In this document: positions 42,301-51,134 of the stretch, one piece after another
Numbering within the stretch: the stretch's first letter is position 1
Layout: every line of letters starts with the position of its first letter
Assembly (NCBI GenBank): GCA_028285495.1
Contig: JANQPB010000035.1
Span: forward strand, 1-64,000
Direction of reading: 5' to 3'
Length of the DNA: 64,000 nucleotides
Source of the DNA: Acidimicrobiales bacterium
Lineage (GTDB): Bacteria; Actinomycetota; Acidimicrobiia; Acidimicrobiales; SZUA-35
Translations under genes and position numbers: made by a program
Notes under the pieces: model-generated
Told to the model about the DNA's origin: nothing
The model's input: only the letters and a program-made list of their open reading frames with translations
The model's database searches: none

Positions 42301-43449
42301 CTCGTCGCGGATCTGGTTCCGCTCGAGGGTCATCGTGTCGAGCTGGGCCCGGAGGTTGTCGCGCTCGCGGTCGGCGTCGGCGATATGGCTCTCCAACCGT
42401 CCGAGGCGCTCCTCGACGCTGATCGCCTTGGCCTGGCTGGCGCTCAGCTGCGACTCGACGTCGGCCTTCTGCTCGCGGACGGTGGCCAGCTCCTTGTCGA
42501 GCTGGACCTGCCGCTTGAGGGCCTCGGACTGCAGCCGCTGGGCCTCCTCCCGCTCCTGGCGGGCGATCGTCAGGTCGGCCTGGGTGAGGTACAGCTCGTG
42601 GTGGGCCGCCTCGAGGTCGGCCCGGAGGCCGCCGGTGTCCGGCTCGCTCGGCGCCGGCGAGGCGAAGGCCACGACCTCGTCGGGCTCGTCGGCACCCTCG
42701 TCGTCCTGGTCCGGCACGGGGGCGCCCTCGACGGTCTCCCGCTCGGTCGCCAGTCTGGCCACGAGCCCTCGCAGGCTGTCGAGCTCGCTCTCGAGTGCGT
42801 CGGCGGCCTCGAAGCCGCCGTCGGCGGCGGCCAGGGTGGCCTCGCCGCCGACCTCCTCGTCCGGGGTGTCGAAGTGATGGATGTCGGCGTGGTCGGTGTC
42901 GGTCACGGGAGCCAGTCCAAGGGAGGCAGAGGATACGGGGGGCGCGTCGATGGTCGACGGGGTGTCGGCGCTGATGCCGATCGGGGTCACCTCGGCCATC
43001 GAGGCGCCCTCGAAGGGCGAGCCGATGGGGCGATCGGGCTCGGCGTCCGGTTCGGGCGGTTGGGCGGTGATCAGCTCGATCGGCTCGGAGGTGAGGCCTT
43101 TGTAGACCGCCTCCAGCTCGGGGTCGTGGTCGGTCAACGGATCGAGATCGGCCTCGTCGGCCGAGGCCAGCGCCTCGAACTCGACCGCCCAGCCGGTCGG
43201 ACGGTGGAGCCACAGATAGCCGGCCCGCCCGACATCGCGCTCATCGGCCCGGGAGGCGACCCGATGCCGGAAGTCGGAGTTCTCCTCGATGACCTGCTGG
43301 GCGGCAGCGATGGCCCGACGGGGCAGCTCGTCGACGTAGAGGAAGCTCCGCATCGAGGCCGGAGGGTCGATCGGCTCGGCGGCGTCGAGGCCCTCGCGGG
43401 CGACGGCGAACGCCAACTCGCAGGCTGGGCGGAGGACCTCGGCGCTCAT
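39310..43449 (-). CDS. giant coiled-coil protein with C-terminal NYN (PIN-like) nuclease domain
   Basis: A 1379-residue protein. The N-terminus (about 1-100) has a conserved helical block (LPRRAIAAAQQVI, then GRAGYLWLHRPTGW) that I recall from ordinary actinobacterial NYN-domain proteins of about 400 residues. An acidic Pro-rich stretch is followed by an uninterrupted coiled coil of roughly 700 residues (about 230-950). A long acidic, Asp/Glu/Ala-rich region with short repeats follows. The end (about 1225-1379) is a NYN/YacP-type domain with VVLLVDGDSVAQ and IALVTDDGDLAAAA, the acidic residues expected of a metal-dependent RNase. ATG 43449 overlaps the upstream stop as ATGA. Its role is unknown; RNA cleavage is inferred. 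Confidence 0.82.
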   Translation of the reverse strand: MSAEVLRPACELAFAVAREGLDAAEPIDPPASMRSFLYVDELPRRAIAAAQQVIEENSDFRHRVASRADERDVGRAGYLWLHRPTGWAVEFEALASADEADLDPLTDHDPELEAVYKGLTSEPIELITAQPPEPDAEPDRPIGSPFEGASMAEVTPIGISADTPSTIDAPPVSSASLGLAPVTDTDHADIHHFDTPDEEVGGEATLAAADGGFEAADALESELDSLRGLVARLATERETVEGAPVPDQDDEGADEPDEVVAFASPAPSEPDTGGLRADLEAAHHELYLTQADLTIARQEREEAQRLQSEALKRQVQLDKELATVREQKADVESQLSASQAKAISVEERLGRLESHIADADRERDNLRAQLDTMTLERNQIRDERATMRAERDEFRAQLDDITEKTGGVDLVELVHSHKTATAELESTSRELARIIGQAENYEEQLNTLTAETAAIKSERIDLRARLGESETALEVTTTQYEALKIDAERTAAELGALRAERDGLQSQLAELQVGLADLLDEQAESRQRNDADRRALNEIRVEYDVVVARLADLDESEQSARSKVEGLIVERDNLLAGRDELLEERGQLRAELATAVGERGAAQDQLGEVQERSRSLETELQMERRQREELANRLLELDDMAERTAAEQRALLDERDTLLTTAERLEGELTAALVVKQERDELAAQLAEARSAHEAAIEAVRLQLDEAGEEIERVASGRAEVDQQLTAANDQIVSLQAELAEAENVRRERDELTAEVAAARASHDEAAKALRSELDGAARQNEQLVAARADLDDQLADVQARLVDVERARDLAISERATSDGTVDELRVTLQDRDDELHDLRGALAAAKKEVDEATVALQIKESELRTVLGARNADAAEIKGLRGTLDANTQTESQLRETTETLAEREGELEALRAELDELRAQPAPEPVDEIASAMPGVEVDADELASTRSELQEATAELEQLRNELAAARVELASTTAELEARDAALPGSDIGAPPVDPLLDATPVAEAESGDELDSMAAEVRSALRGPSMLDSIAGPNELPGIGADDEQLPALDLAEITADTPAVDEEVEDTPADEVADAESAPIGVFADADEASPASAEMAEMAEMTEVEEAPVEPIESVGSDNGVVDADADADADVDDDELDAVSELISMKVNSFGPGDLSELDASNDDELDLAAELARTPTELSAEDIDEALAVGSGPPSILGDATDAFSPAEPDLAVNRPGGSKRRRIEVPGDIVDDEVAVARYVVGSPDVVLLVDGDSVAQMGWPSLPVAQQRDALVTYLADLSSSSGAAPDVVFDGRLGDDDALPASRAVRIRLSTPPTPPTAALDELVDAYPEQWPIALVTDDGDLAAAAADRGAAVLNNGQLLDLFIAE

Positions 43450-43667
43450 CGCGGTCCGTCGACGGGGGCGATCACCTCAACCCGGTCGCTGTCGGCGCAC
43501 CAGGCGCACACGACCGTTTCCGTCGTTTCGCTGATCAGCTCCGATCGATGATCGACCAGGGTGCCGTCGACGCCGACGTGATGAAGTTCTCGTACACGCC
43601 TGTTCATCACCACTTCGAACCTTGCCAGATTGCCGCAAGCACCACAACGGTACCTCTTCTCCGACAT
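43446..43667 (-). CDS. small zinc-ribbon protein
   Basis: A 73-residue protein with one treble-clef or zinc-ribbon site: CGAC near residue 9 and CAWC near residue 54. The two are joined by a basic strand region (RFEVVMNRRVRELHHVG). It is coupled by ATGA to the giant NYN gene, so the pair is probably a functional unit; an RNA-related role is a guess. ATG 43667 follows TAGCCT (43681-43676) by 8 nt. The open frame extends further upstream without conserved content. Confidence 0.78.
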   Translation of the reverse strand: MSEKRYRCGACGNLARFEVVMNRRVRELHHVGVDGTLVDHRSELISETTETVVCAWCADSDRVEVIAPVDGPR

Positions 43668-43865
43668 GCTGCTACAGGCTACCCCGAGCCGCCAGGTGAC
43701 GTTACCCGGCGCCCGAAAGGCCGATCTGGTCCGCTCGACCCGGCCCGGTGGGCCAGTCTGCCCGGTGCTCGAACACACGAGCAGCACCGGCGGCGAGCCG
43801 ATCGCGGCGTGGCCGGGCACCGAACGCGGGCCGATCGAGGGCGTCGGCCGGACGTCCGACGGCGG

Positions 43866-44951
43866 TCACGCCCCCGGGGCGAGCCTGGCCGTCGTGCGGC
43901 GCAGCTGCTCGAGCTTGTCGCCGGTCCGCCCGTCGTCGATGGCGGCGCCCGCTGCGGCGCAGCCGGCGGCCAGGTCGGGTACGACGCCGGCCACAACGAG
44001 CCCGGCGGCGGCGTTGAGGACCACGATGTCCCGGACCGGTCCCCCCTCGCCGGCGACCACCGCCTCGAACAGGGCGGCGTTGGTGGCCGGATCGCCACCG
44101 GCCAGGGCCTGCGGGTCGACCGGGGCGAGGCCGAGGTCGGCGAGGGCCACCACGTGATGATCGACGCCGGCCGGGGTCACCGCCCAGACCTCGGAATCGC
44201 CGGTGAGGGCGAGCTCATCGAGGCCGCCGTGGCCGCAGACGACCCACGACGAGCTGGAACCCAGCTCCTGGAGGGCGCCAGCGATCAGCTCGGCCCGATC
44301 GGGAGAAGCCACGCCGACGACCTGTCGGTTGACGCCGGCGGGGTGGGCGACCGGGCCGAGCAGGTTGAAGACCGTCGGGATGCCGAGCGCCGCCCGGACG
44401 GGGCCGGCGAAGCGCATGGCCGGGTGGAACGAGCGGGCGAAGGCGAAGCCGAGGCCGATCTCGCGGACACACGCCTCCAGCTGGCGGGGCCCGAGCTCGA
44501 TGGCGACACCGATGGCCTCGAGGAAATCGAACGAGCCCGAGGTCGACGAGGCCTTGCGGTTGCCGTGCTTGCACACGACGGCCCCGGCCGAGGCGGCGAC
44601 GATCGAGGCCATCGTCGACACGTTCAGGGCGTGGAGCCGCCGGTGGTCCGACCCGCCGGTGCCGACGATGTCGATGGCGACGTCGTCGACCCGCAACGGC
44701 TCGGCTGCGGCCCGCATGGCCACGGCCATGCCGGTCAGCTCGTCGACCGTCTCCCCCTTCGAGGCCAGGCCGACCAGGACGGCGGCGATGTGGACCGGGT
44801 CGGTGGCGCCCGACAGGATCTCGGCCATGGCCGCAGCCGCCTCGCGGCGCGACAGGTCGGCGCCGGAGACCACGGTCGACAGCAGACCGGGCCAGTCGAC
44901 CGCATCCTCGGCCGAGCTCGGGGTGGGGGTGTCGTCTGACGTGCCGGCCAC
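43866..44951 (-). CDS. trpD: anthranilate phosphoribosyltransferase
   Basis: Second step of tryptophan synthesis, joining anthranilate with PRPP, 361 residues. The N-terminal helices (AAAAMAEILSGATDP) are followed by the PRPP loop DIVGTGGSDHRRLHALNVS (about 91-109), which has Ser where many enzymes have Asp. Next come VCKHGNRKASSTSGSFDFLEA, the anthranilate site, and the SFHPAMRFAGPVR region. GTG 44951 is preferred because the first family helix starts about 15 residues later; the frame remains open upstream. No other trp gene is near, so it is an isolated trpD. Confidence 0.93.
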   Translation of the reverse strand: MAGTSDDTPTPSSAEDAVDWPGLLSTVVSGADLSRREAAAAMAEILSGATDPVHIAAVLVGLASKGETVDELTGMAVAMRAAAEPLRVDDVAIDIVGTGGSDHRRLHALNVSTMASIVAASAGAVVCKHGNRKASSTSGSFDFLEAIGVAIELGPRQLEACVREIGLGFAFARSFHPAMRFAGPVRAALGIPTVFNLLGPVAHPAGVNRQVVGVASPDRAELIAGALQELGSSSSWVVCGHGGLDELALTGDSEVWAVTPAGVDHHVVALADLGLAPVDPQALAGGDPATNAALFEAVVAGEGGPVRDIVVLNAAAGLVVAGVVPDLAAGCAAAGAAIDDGRTGDKLEQLRRTTARLAPGA

Positions 44952-45114
44952 TCTACGAACTCGCCCAGGCGCTGCCACCCGTCGCCTGGCCGCATCGGAC
45001 CCGCTGCGCCTGTCGGCGGTACCGTCCTCGTCCGGCGGCGATGGATCGGTCAGGCCGCGCCAGGAGAGGGGTCGCTGCTCCGTTCCCCTGCGTCGACCCA
45101 ACTACCCTGGCTGC

Positions 45115-45510
45115 GTGCCTCGCATCGACTGGGCGGTCGTCCGGACCGCAGCCATCGGCGGAACGGCCGTGATCGCGGCCGGAGCGCTCCTGTCGGGCAT
45201 CCTGCGCGACCAGGACGGCGCCTGGGCGCGTTGGCTCCTGCTGATCGTCGCGCTCGCCGGCTTCGCCGTCGCCGGTGTGCTGGCCGGCCACCGGCGCCGG
45301 GACACGCCGGTCCTGCACGGCGCCATCGGTGCCGGTCTGACGTTCCTCGTCGCGCTGGCGATCGGCGTCGCCGTCACGACGATCGACGACCGGTCGATCG
45401 AGCCGTCGGCCCTCCCGGTGACCGCCGTCGCCGCCGTCACCGCGGGGGTGGCCGGGGCGCTTGCGGCCGACGCCTCGTCCCGCCGGGTCGAGCGGCGGCG
45501 CCAGCGCTGA
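45115..45510 (+). CDS. small four-helix membrane protein
   Basis: A 131-residue protein with four hydrophobic segments (about 9-28, 36-55, 64-84 and 95-115) rich in Ala, Gly and Val, and a basic C-terminus (SSRRVERRRQR). Its layout resembles the TIGR04086-type small membrane proteins. Function unknown. GTG 45115 lies 6 nt after TACCCT (45103-45108), so it is probably leaderless. It is divergent from trpD and immediately upstream of the RNase P RNA gene. Confidence 0.7.
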   Translation: MPRIDWAVVRTAAIGGTAVIAAGALLSGILRDQDGAWARWLLLIVALAGFAVAGVLAGHRRRDTPVLHGAIGAGLTFLVALAIGVAVTTIDDRSIEPSALPVTAVAAVTAGVAGALAADASSRRVERRRQR

Positions 45511-45568
45511 GTCCGGGCTCTGCGGCCCCGCCGATCGGCCGCCCGCTCCTGGCTGCTAGCGTGAGCCG

Positions 45569-45957
<389 letters not shown>

Positions 45958-45977
45958 CGAACTCCCCCGACGGTGTT

Positions 45978-45993
45978 CGCCGGCCGCCCGGCG
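45978..45993 (+). terminator. candidate rnpB terminator hairpin
   Basis: CGCCGG and CCGGCG flank a 4-nt loop about 20 bp after the RNase P RNA end and within a weaker outer stem (45975-45981 with 45999-46005). No T tract. Confidence 0.4.
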
Positions 45994-46022
45994 CGGGAGG
46001 CGAACCGGCGACGGGTGGCCGC

Positions 46023-46733
46023 TCAGGAGGCGACCGACCAGACCATGCCGAGATGGGCAACGGCGGCCAGCACGGTGAAGCCGTGCCAGACCTCGTGGTA
46101 ACCGAACACGGTCGGCCAGAGCCGGGGCCGGCGGCAGGAGAACAGCACCGCCCCGACCGTGTAGAGGACGCCACCGGCGACGAGCAGCACCAGCTCGCCG
46201 ACGCTGAGGCTGGCGGCGATGGCCGGGAGGGCAGCGATCGCCACCCAGCCGAGCACGATGTAGAGCGAGTTGCTCCACCGCATCAGGCGGGGGCCCGCCC
46301 GCAGCTTGATGAGGACCCCGAGGACGGCCGCGACCCAGATGATGACGAGGATCGGCCGACCCCAGCGTGGCGGGAGGGCGAGCAGGCACACCGGGGTGTA
46401 GGTGCCGGCGATCTTGACGAAGATCATCGAATGGTCGAGCCGGCGCATGATCCACTGGGCCCGAGCGGTCCTGGCCAGCAGGTGATAGGCAGCCGAGGTG
46501 CCGAACACGGCGGCCAGGCTGAGACCGTAGATGCCGAGCCCGACGGCGGCGGTCACCGAGTCGGCGACCAGCACGAGGGCGACGAGCACCGGCAGGCTCA
46601 GCACGAACGAGCCGAGGTGCAGCCGGCCCCGCCAGCGGGGCCGGGGCAGCCCGTCGGCCACCGACACCACCGGATCGGGGCGGGGACCCGAGCGCCGGCC
46701 GACGCGCAGCCCTTTCGGCGGGGTCTCGCTCAC
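46023..46733 (-). CDS. hemolysin III / PAQR family membrane protein
   Basis: Seven-helix membrane protein of the HlyIII/PAQR family, 236 residues. The conserved residues are present: Ser and His in GTSAAYHL (TM2), Asp in RLDHSMIF, the GTYTP motif, and the paired histidines near the end in GYHEVWHGF and AAVAHLGM, which in relatives form a zinc site. Biochemical role is unclear; relatives include ceramidase-like receptors. GTG 46733 lies 7 nt after the preceding phosphatase gene, so the two are in one operon. Confidence 0.88.
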   Translation of the reverse strand: MSETPPKGLRVGRRSGPRPDPVVSVADGLPRPRWRGRLHLGSFVLSLPVLVALVLVADSVTAAVGLGIYGLSLAAVFGTSAAYHLLARTARAQWIMRRLDHSMIFVKIAGTYTPVCLLALPPRWGRPILVIIWVAAVLGVLIKLRAGPRLMRWSNSLYIVLGWVAIAALPAIAASLSVGELVLLVAGGVLYTVGAVLFSCRRPRLWPTVFGYHEVWHGFTVLAAVAHLGMVWSVAS

Positions 46734-46740
46734 CGCTCGC

Positions 46741-47355
46741 TCATCGGTCGGTCACCGGGTCGACCGAGGCGAGGTGGGCGACGTCGTTGAAGCCCCGGAG
46801 CGACGGTCCGGCCGGCGTCAACCCGATCTCCATCACCGAGGCCTGGGCGACGTGGCAGCGCCACGAGACGTCGATCCCGACCCCGAGGGCCCAGGCCAGT
46901 GCGGCCTTGATCGGCGAGACGTGGGTGACGATCACGACGACGCCGTCGATCGCCCGCTCGCCCACGTCGGCCAGGGCCGCCGACACCCGCTCGGACAGCT
47001 CGGCCAGCGACTCGCCGCCGGGGGGCCGGAACCCGGGGTCGGCCCGCCAGGCCCGCCACGTCTCGGCCGGGATGTCCCGGACCGGCGTGAGATCGAAGTC
47101 GCCGTAGTCGAGCTCGATCAGCCGCTCGTCGACCTCGACCTCGGCGTCGACCCCGCTGGCTCGACCGAACGCCCCGGCGGTCTGCCGGCACCGGGCCAGC
47201 GGGCTCGACACGACCGCATCCGGCGCGGGCAGGGCGGCGGCCATGGCCGTGGCCTGGGCGACGCCGACCTCGTCGAGCTCGGGATCGGCCCGCCCGAGCA
47301 GCAGGCCCGAGGCGTTGGCCTCGGTCCGACCGTGGCGGCAGACGTACAGGGTCAC
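46741..47355 (-). CDS. histidine phosphatase family protein
   Basis: Phosphoglycerate-mutase-like phosphatase, 204 residues. The phospho-acceptor His is in CRHGRTEANASG, the second Arg in SPLARCRQTA, the acid in LIELDYGDFD, and the second His in IVTHVSPIKAAL. The substrate could be a sugar phosphate, alpha-ribazole phosphate or another metabolite. GTG 47355 is chosen over an open frame 13 codons longer because GAGGAGGAG lies just upstream and the catalytic motif begins at residue 5. Part of a run of same-strand genes from 48637 to 46023. Confidence 0.88.
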   Translation of the reverse strand: MTLYVCRHGRTEANASGLLLGRADPELDEVGVAQATAMAAALPAPDAVVSSPLARCRQTAGAFGRASGVDAEVEVDERLIELDYGDFDLTPVRDIPAETWRAWRADPGFRPPGGESLAELSERVSAALADVGERAIDGVVVIVTHVSPIKAALAWALGVGIDVSWRCHVAQASVMEIGLTPAGPSLRGFNDVAHLASVDPVTDR

Positions 47356-47401
47356 CGGCAGCTCCTCCTCGATCGAGCGGGACGCACCGGCCAACGCACC
47401 G

Positions 47402-47896
47402 TCACCGTCCGCCTATCGTTCGCACGGTCGACGGCAGGTGCCCGGAGCGGACGAGCCGCTCCCGGGCCGCCGGATCGTCGAGGCCGTACCGGCGCCAGGC
47501 CACTGCGGCGACGCCGATGGCAACGACCTCGAGTGCGAGCCGGACGGCAACGCCGTCGGCCTCCGGCACGGTGAGGTCGGCGAACGACAGGCCGAACAGC
47601 GGCCACCAGAACAGCTCGGCCGACGTGAAGGTCCCGTCGAGCACCAGGTGCAGGAACAGGCCGATCGGGATGCCGAGCAGGCGGCGACGGAGCAGCCGCC
47701 GACCGGTGGTGGCGAGCATCACGACCGTCAGCAGCACGACGGGGGCGGCCAGGGTGTGGAGCACGAAGACCCGTCCGGCCACGACCTCGACCAGCGGCAA
47801 CAGCGCCCCGAGGGCAACCAACCGGTAGTCGACCAGGGGGCTCCGGAACACCTCGGCCACGATCACCGGGGCCACGACGGCGAACCACAGCAGCAC
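47402..47896 (-). CDS. membrane protein, possibly YdjM/DUF457-like
   Basis: A 164-residue protein with four or five hydrophobic segments and conserved-looking charged residues near membrane ends: Glu in PLVEVVAGR, His in VFVLHTLAAP and His-Asp in FLHLVLDGTFT. That pattern resembles DUF457/YdjM membrane-bound metal-dependent hydrolases, but the match is loose. GTG 47896 lies 7 nt after the stop of the zinc-ribbon gene, implying cotranscription. The C-terminal 30 residues are basic and cytoplasmic. Confidence 0.65.
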   Translation of the reverse strand: MLLWFAVVAPVIVAEVFRSPLVDYRLVALGALLPLVEVVAGRVFVLHTLAAPVVLLTVVMLATTGRRLLRRRLLGIPIGLFLHLVLDGTFTSAELFWWPLFGLSFADLTVPEADGVAVRLALEVVAIGVAAVAWRRYGLDDPAARERLVRSGHLPSTVRTIGGR

Positions 47897-47902
47897 CGCA
47901 GA

Positions 47903-48637
47903 TCAGCGGACCAGGAGGCGACCGCACTCCTCGCAGGTCACCACGGCGTCCTCGGGCAGCTTCCCCAGCTGGTCGACGGCGACGGCCGACAGCTGGATGT
48001 GGCAACCGTCGCAGCGATTGCCGACCAGTCGGGCGACCGGGATGCCGTCGTACTGGGGGCGAAGGCGGTCGTACCGGGTGAGCAGGTCGCCCCAGCCTGA
48101 CGGCGGTGGGTCGGGCGAGGCGGCCGTCGTGCGCTCGGTCGCCAGCCCGTCGATCTCGCCGTCGATCTCGGCGATCGCCTCGTCGAGCCGGCCAGTGGCC
48201 TCGTGACGCCTCGCCTCGATCACCGCCCTCGACTCGGAACGGGCGCCCAGGTCGGCCGACAGCTCCTCGAGCTGCTCCATCAGCTCCAGCTCGTCGTCTT
48301 CGAGCGCAGTCTGACGATCGAGCAGCCCGGAGGCCTCGTCCTGGAGCGCCAGCAGCTCCTTCGAGGCGGTGACCTCACCGCCGTAGAGCTTGCCGTCGAT
48401 CTCCGTACGGCGATCCCGGAGCAGAGCCACCTCGTCCTCGAGCCGCTTGCGGTCGCGCTCGATGGCGTGGCGCCGCTCCTCGACGACGGCCGCCTCGGCG
48501 TCGTGGGCGGCCAGCTCGGCATCGGCGGCGGCGATGGACTCCCGCTCGGGGTGGGAGGCGGCCCGGTGCCGCAACTGGTCGATGGCCAGGTCGAGGCCCT
48601 GGATCTGCAGGATCAGTTCATACGCCGGGGAGGCCAA
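47903..48637 (-). CDS. zinc-ribbon coiled-coil protein (PF02591-type)
   Basis: A 244-residue protein. A long antiparallel coiled coil (about 5-175) contains the family segment EIDGKLYGGEVTASKELLAL. A C4 zinc ribbon follows, with CDGC (about 209-212) and CEEC (about 235-238). Such proteins are proposed to bind nucleic acid or serve as adaptors; no firm function. TTG 48637 has GGAG upstream, and the conserved LILQIQGLDLAIDQL begins at residue 8, supporting this start. First gene of the run ending with the HlyIII gene. Confidence 0.88.
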   Translation of the reverse strand: MASPAYELILQIQGLDLAIDQLRHRAASHPERESIAAADAELAAHDAEAAVVEERRHAIERDRKRLEDEVALLRDRRTEIDGKLYGGEVTASKELLALQDEASGLLDRQTALEDDELELMEQLEELSADLGARSESRAVIEARRHEATGRLDEAIAEIDGEIDGLATERTTAASPDPPPSGWGDLLTRYDRLRPQYDGIPVARLVGNRCDGCHIQLSAVAVDQLGKLPEDAVVTCEECGRLLVR

Positions 48638-48741
48638 GGATTCTCCGTCGTCGGGGCCCGGTTGGGGCCGTCACTCCCTGCACCCTAGTCGCCAACGTCA
48701 CGGCTCCGGGCTCCCCGGACCGGCGGCCGGGAGGCCGGGGA

Positions 48742-50907
48742 TCAGTCGTCGCCGCCACCGCCGTTGCCGCCACCGCCGTTGCCTCCGCCACCGTTGCCGC
48801 CGCCACCGTTGCCGCCTCCGCCGTTGCCGTTCCCCGGGTCCGGCTGGGGCGGCGGCTGGGTCGTGGTGGTGACGGGAGCGAAGCAGTCGTCGACCCCGTC
48901 GCCGTCGGAGTCGATCACCTGGGTGGCGCTGACGCCGCCCTCGAAGTCGAAGCCACCACAGAAGTCGATCTCACCATCGACCTTCAGGTAGCGGCCGCCC
49001 CGGACCGGCTCGGGCTCGGGGAACGGCACCGGTTCCAGGCCAAGGTGGAGCTGGTCCATGTAGGCGCCCCAGACGGCAGCAGGCAGGCCGCCACCGAAGC
49101 TGCTCCAGCCCGGGATGTTGATCCTGGTCTCGGCGTCGTCCGGCTTGCCGAGCCAGACGGCGGTGGCGTAGTAGTCGGTGAAGCCGACGAACCAGGCGTC
49201 GACGGCGTTGTTGGTCGTCCCGGTCTTCCCGGCCGAGAAGTGCCCGGACTCGGGCAGCTGGGCCCGGGTGCCGGTGCCGCGCTGCACGTTGCCCTCGAGC
49301 ACCTGGGCGATGAGGCGTCCGGTGTTCTGGCTGACCGCCCTGGTCCAGTCGTCGGACGGCTTCTGGTAGATCACGTTGCCGTCGCGGTCCTCGACCCGCT
49401 CGATGTACCACGGCTCGTTGTACTTGCCGTCGTTGGCCAGGGCGGCGTAGGCGCCGGCCATCTCCATCGGGTGGACCTCCTCGACGCCGAGGGGAAGCGA
49501 CAGGAACTCGCCGGCCTCGGGCACCAGCGTCGAGATGCCGAGCCGGCGGGCCACCTGGGCCACGCTCTCGTTGCCGACGACCTGCCCGAGACGGACGAAG
49601 GCACAGTTGTTGGACGAGCGGGTGACGGCGGCGATGCTCTGACGGCCCCGGAACCGGCCGCCGACCGTGTAGTCGTCCTGGCCGGGCACCGGGAACGTGC
49701 AGGGGCCGTCCGCCCTGACCACGTCGTTGGGCGAGTAGCCGGCCTCGAACAGGGCGGCCAGCACGAACGTCTTCATCGAGGACCCGGGCTGGCGCAGGCC
49801 CTGGGTGGCGAGGTTGAACCGCTCGCGCTCGAACTCGGGGCCGCCGATCAACGCCCGGACGGCGCCGGTGTGGGTGTCGACCGTGGCCACGGCGACGGTG
49901 AAGCCCTCCTCGGTCTGGGGCACCAGATCGGCCCTGGCCTGCTCGGCCAGTGCCTGCGCGTTCGGGTCGAACGTGGTGTAGATCTTGAGCCCGCCCCGGA
50001 ACACGAGGTTGAACCGGTCCTGGGCGTCGCCGCCGAGGATGTCCTCGTTCTTCAGCAGCTGCTGGAGCGCCTCCTCGACGAAGTAGTCGGTCGGCTTGAT
50101 CGAGATCGGCTCCTGCCGCTCGGCCGGCAGCGGGGCCAGCTTGTAGATGTCGGCCTCCTCGACCGTGAGGTGGCCGGTGTCGACGAGCCGATTGAGCACG
50201 ACCGAGCGCCGCTCCCTGGCCGTCTCGGGGAAGTTCGTCGGGTCGAAGCGGGACGGGCTGCGGATGATGCCGGCCAGGAGCGCGGCCTCGGCCCAGCCGA
50301 GCTGGCTGGCGTCCTCGTAGCCCCAGTAGGTCTCGGCCGCGGCCTGCACGCCGTAGGCCCCGGACCCGAAGTACACCTCGTTGAGGTAGCGCTCGAGGAT
50401 CTCGTCCTTGGTCATCTGCCGCTCGAGCCGCAGGGCGTAGAACGCCTCGGTGCTCTTCCGTGACAGGTTCTGCTCCGAGGTGAGGATCGACAGCTTGACC
50501 AGCTGCTGGGTGATGGTCGAGCCGCCCTGGGTGATCCCGCCGGCGTTGACGTTCTCGACGAGGGCCCGGATCGTGCCGCGGAGGTTGACGCCGTCGTGCT
50601 CGTAGAAGTCGGCGTCCTCGATCGTCAGGATGGCGTCGATGACCTCCTGGGGGACGTCGTCGAGCGGGATCGGCTCGCGGTTCTGCTCGCCGGCGAGCAC
50701 GGTGAGGAAGCTGCCGTCTGCGGCGAACATCGACGACCGCTCGTCGAGCTCGCTGAGGAACAGCTCGTCGGCCGTGCCCTCGTGGGCGGTCACGATGGTC
50801 CCCATCTGCGGCAACACGGCGAGGGCGGCCGTCGCCGACACGGCGGCGACGGCGATCAGGACGATGCCGAGCGACGCCAGTCGCTTGGTCAGGCGGAGGA
50901 GGAACAC
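48742..50907 (-). CDS. class A penicillin-binding protein (PBP1A-like)
   Basis: Bifunctional peptidoglycan glycosyltransferase/transpeptidase, 721 residues. A membrane anchor lies at about 10-32. The GT51 domain has the catalytic Glu in TIEDADFYEHDGV and GGSTITQQLVK. The transpeptidase has the active Ser in PGSSMKTF, the SSN motif (TRSSNNCAF) and KTGTT. The C-terminus carries a DSDGDGVDDC calcium-type loop, then a Pro-rich stretch and five Gly4-Asn units. GTG 50907 is 8 nt after TACGCT (50921-50916), so leaderless. Confidence 0.93.
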   Translation of the reverse strand: MFLLRLTKRLASLGIVLIAVAAVSATAALAVLPQMGTIVTAHEGTADELFLSELDERSSMFAADGSFLTVLAGEQNREPIPLDDVPQEVIDAILTIEDADFYEHDGVNLRGTIRALVENVNAGGITQGGSTITQQLVKLSILTSEQNLSRKSTEAFYALRLERQMTKDEILERYLNEVYFGSGAYGVQAAAETYWGYEDASQLGWAEAALLAGIIRSPSRFDPTNFPETARERRSVVLNRLVDTGHLTVEEADIYKLAPLPAERQEPISIKPTDYFVEEALQQLLKNEDILGGDAQDRFNLVFRGGLKIYTTFDPNAQALAEQARADLVPQTEEGFTVAVATVDTHTGAVRALIGGPEFERERFNLATQGLRQPGSSMKTFVLAALFEAGYSPNDVVRADGPCTFPVPGQDDYTVGGRFRGRQSIAAVTRSSNNCAFVRLGQVVGNESVAQVARRLGISTLVPEAGEFLSLPLGVEEVHPMEMAGAYAALANDGKYNEPWYIERVEDRDGNVIYQKPSDDWTRAVSQNTGRLIAQVLEGNVQRGTGTRAQLPESGHFSAGKTGTTNNAVDAWFVGFTDYYATAVWLGKPDDAETRINIPGWSSFGGGLPAAVWGAYMDQLHLGLEPVPFPEPEPVRGGRYLKVDGEIDFCGGFDFEGGVSATQVIDSDGDGVDDCFAPVTTTTQPPPQPDPGNGNGGGGNGGGGNGGGGNGGGGNGGGGDD
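48751..48825. repeat. five 15-bp units encoding Gly4-Asn at the PBP1A C-terminus
   Basis: Units of 15 bp, beginning GCC/GCCT and ending GTT on the plus strand, are repeated five times with silent third-base changes. They encode the glycine-rich tail and could vary in number by slippage. Confidence 0.85.
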
Positions 50908-51134
50908 CGCCGGTCAGCGTATCCCGCGACCGGCCATCGGGCGGGTCACCCTGGGGACGATCGCCCTGGCGTCGTCACCGCGCCAGGAGTCCCGCCCGGG
51001 GACCGGGATCGGCCGGCGGCTCGGGCCGCCGCTCGAGCCGAGACGTGGCGGCGGGTCGAGCTTGAGGGCCTCCCGACGGAGCCGGGGCCGTCGGGTGCAG
51101 GCGAACCCGGCGGGAGCCGCTCCGCCGGTGCGGC

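Noticed and set aside
41000..43551. Long plus-strand frames opposite the NYN coiled-coil gene
   Set aside because: Caused by the regular Glu/Leu/Arg codon pattern of the coiled coil; the translations are low-complexity with no start signals.
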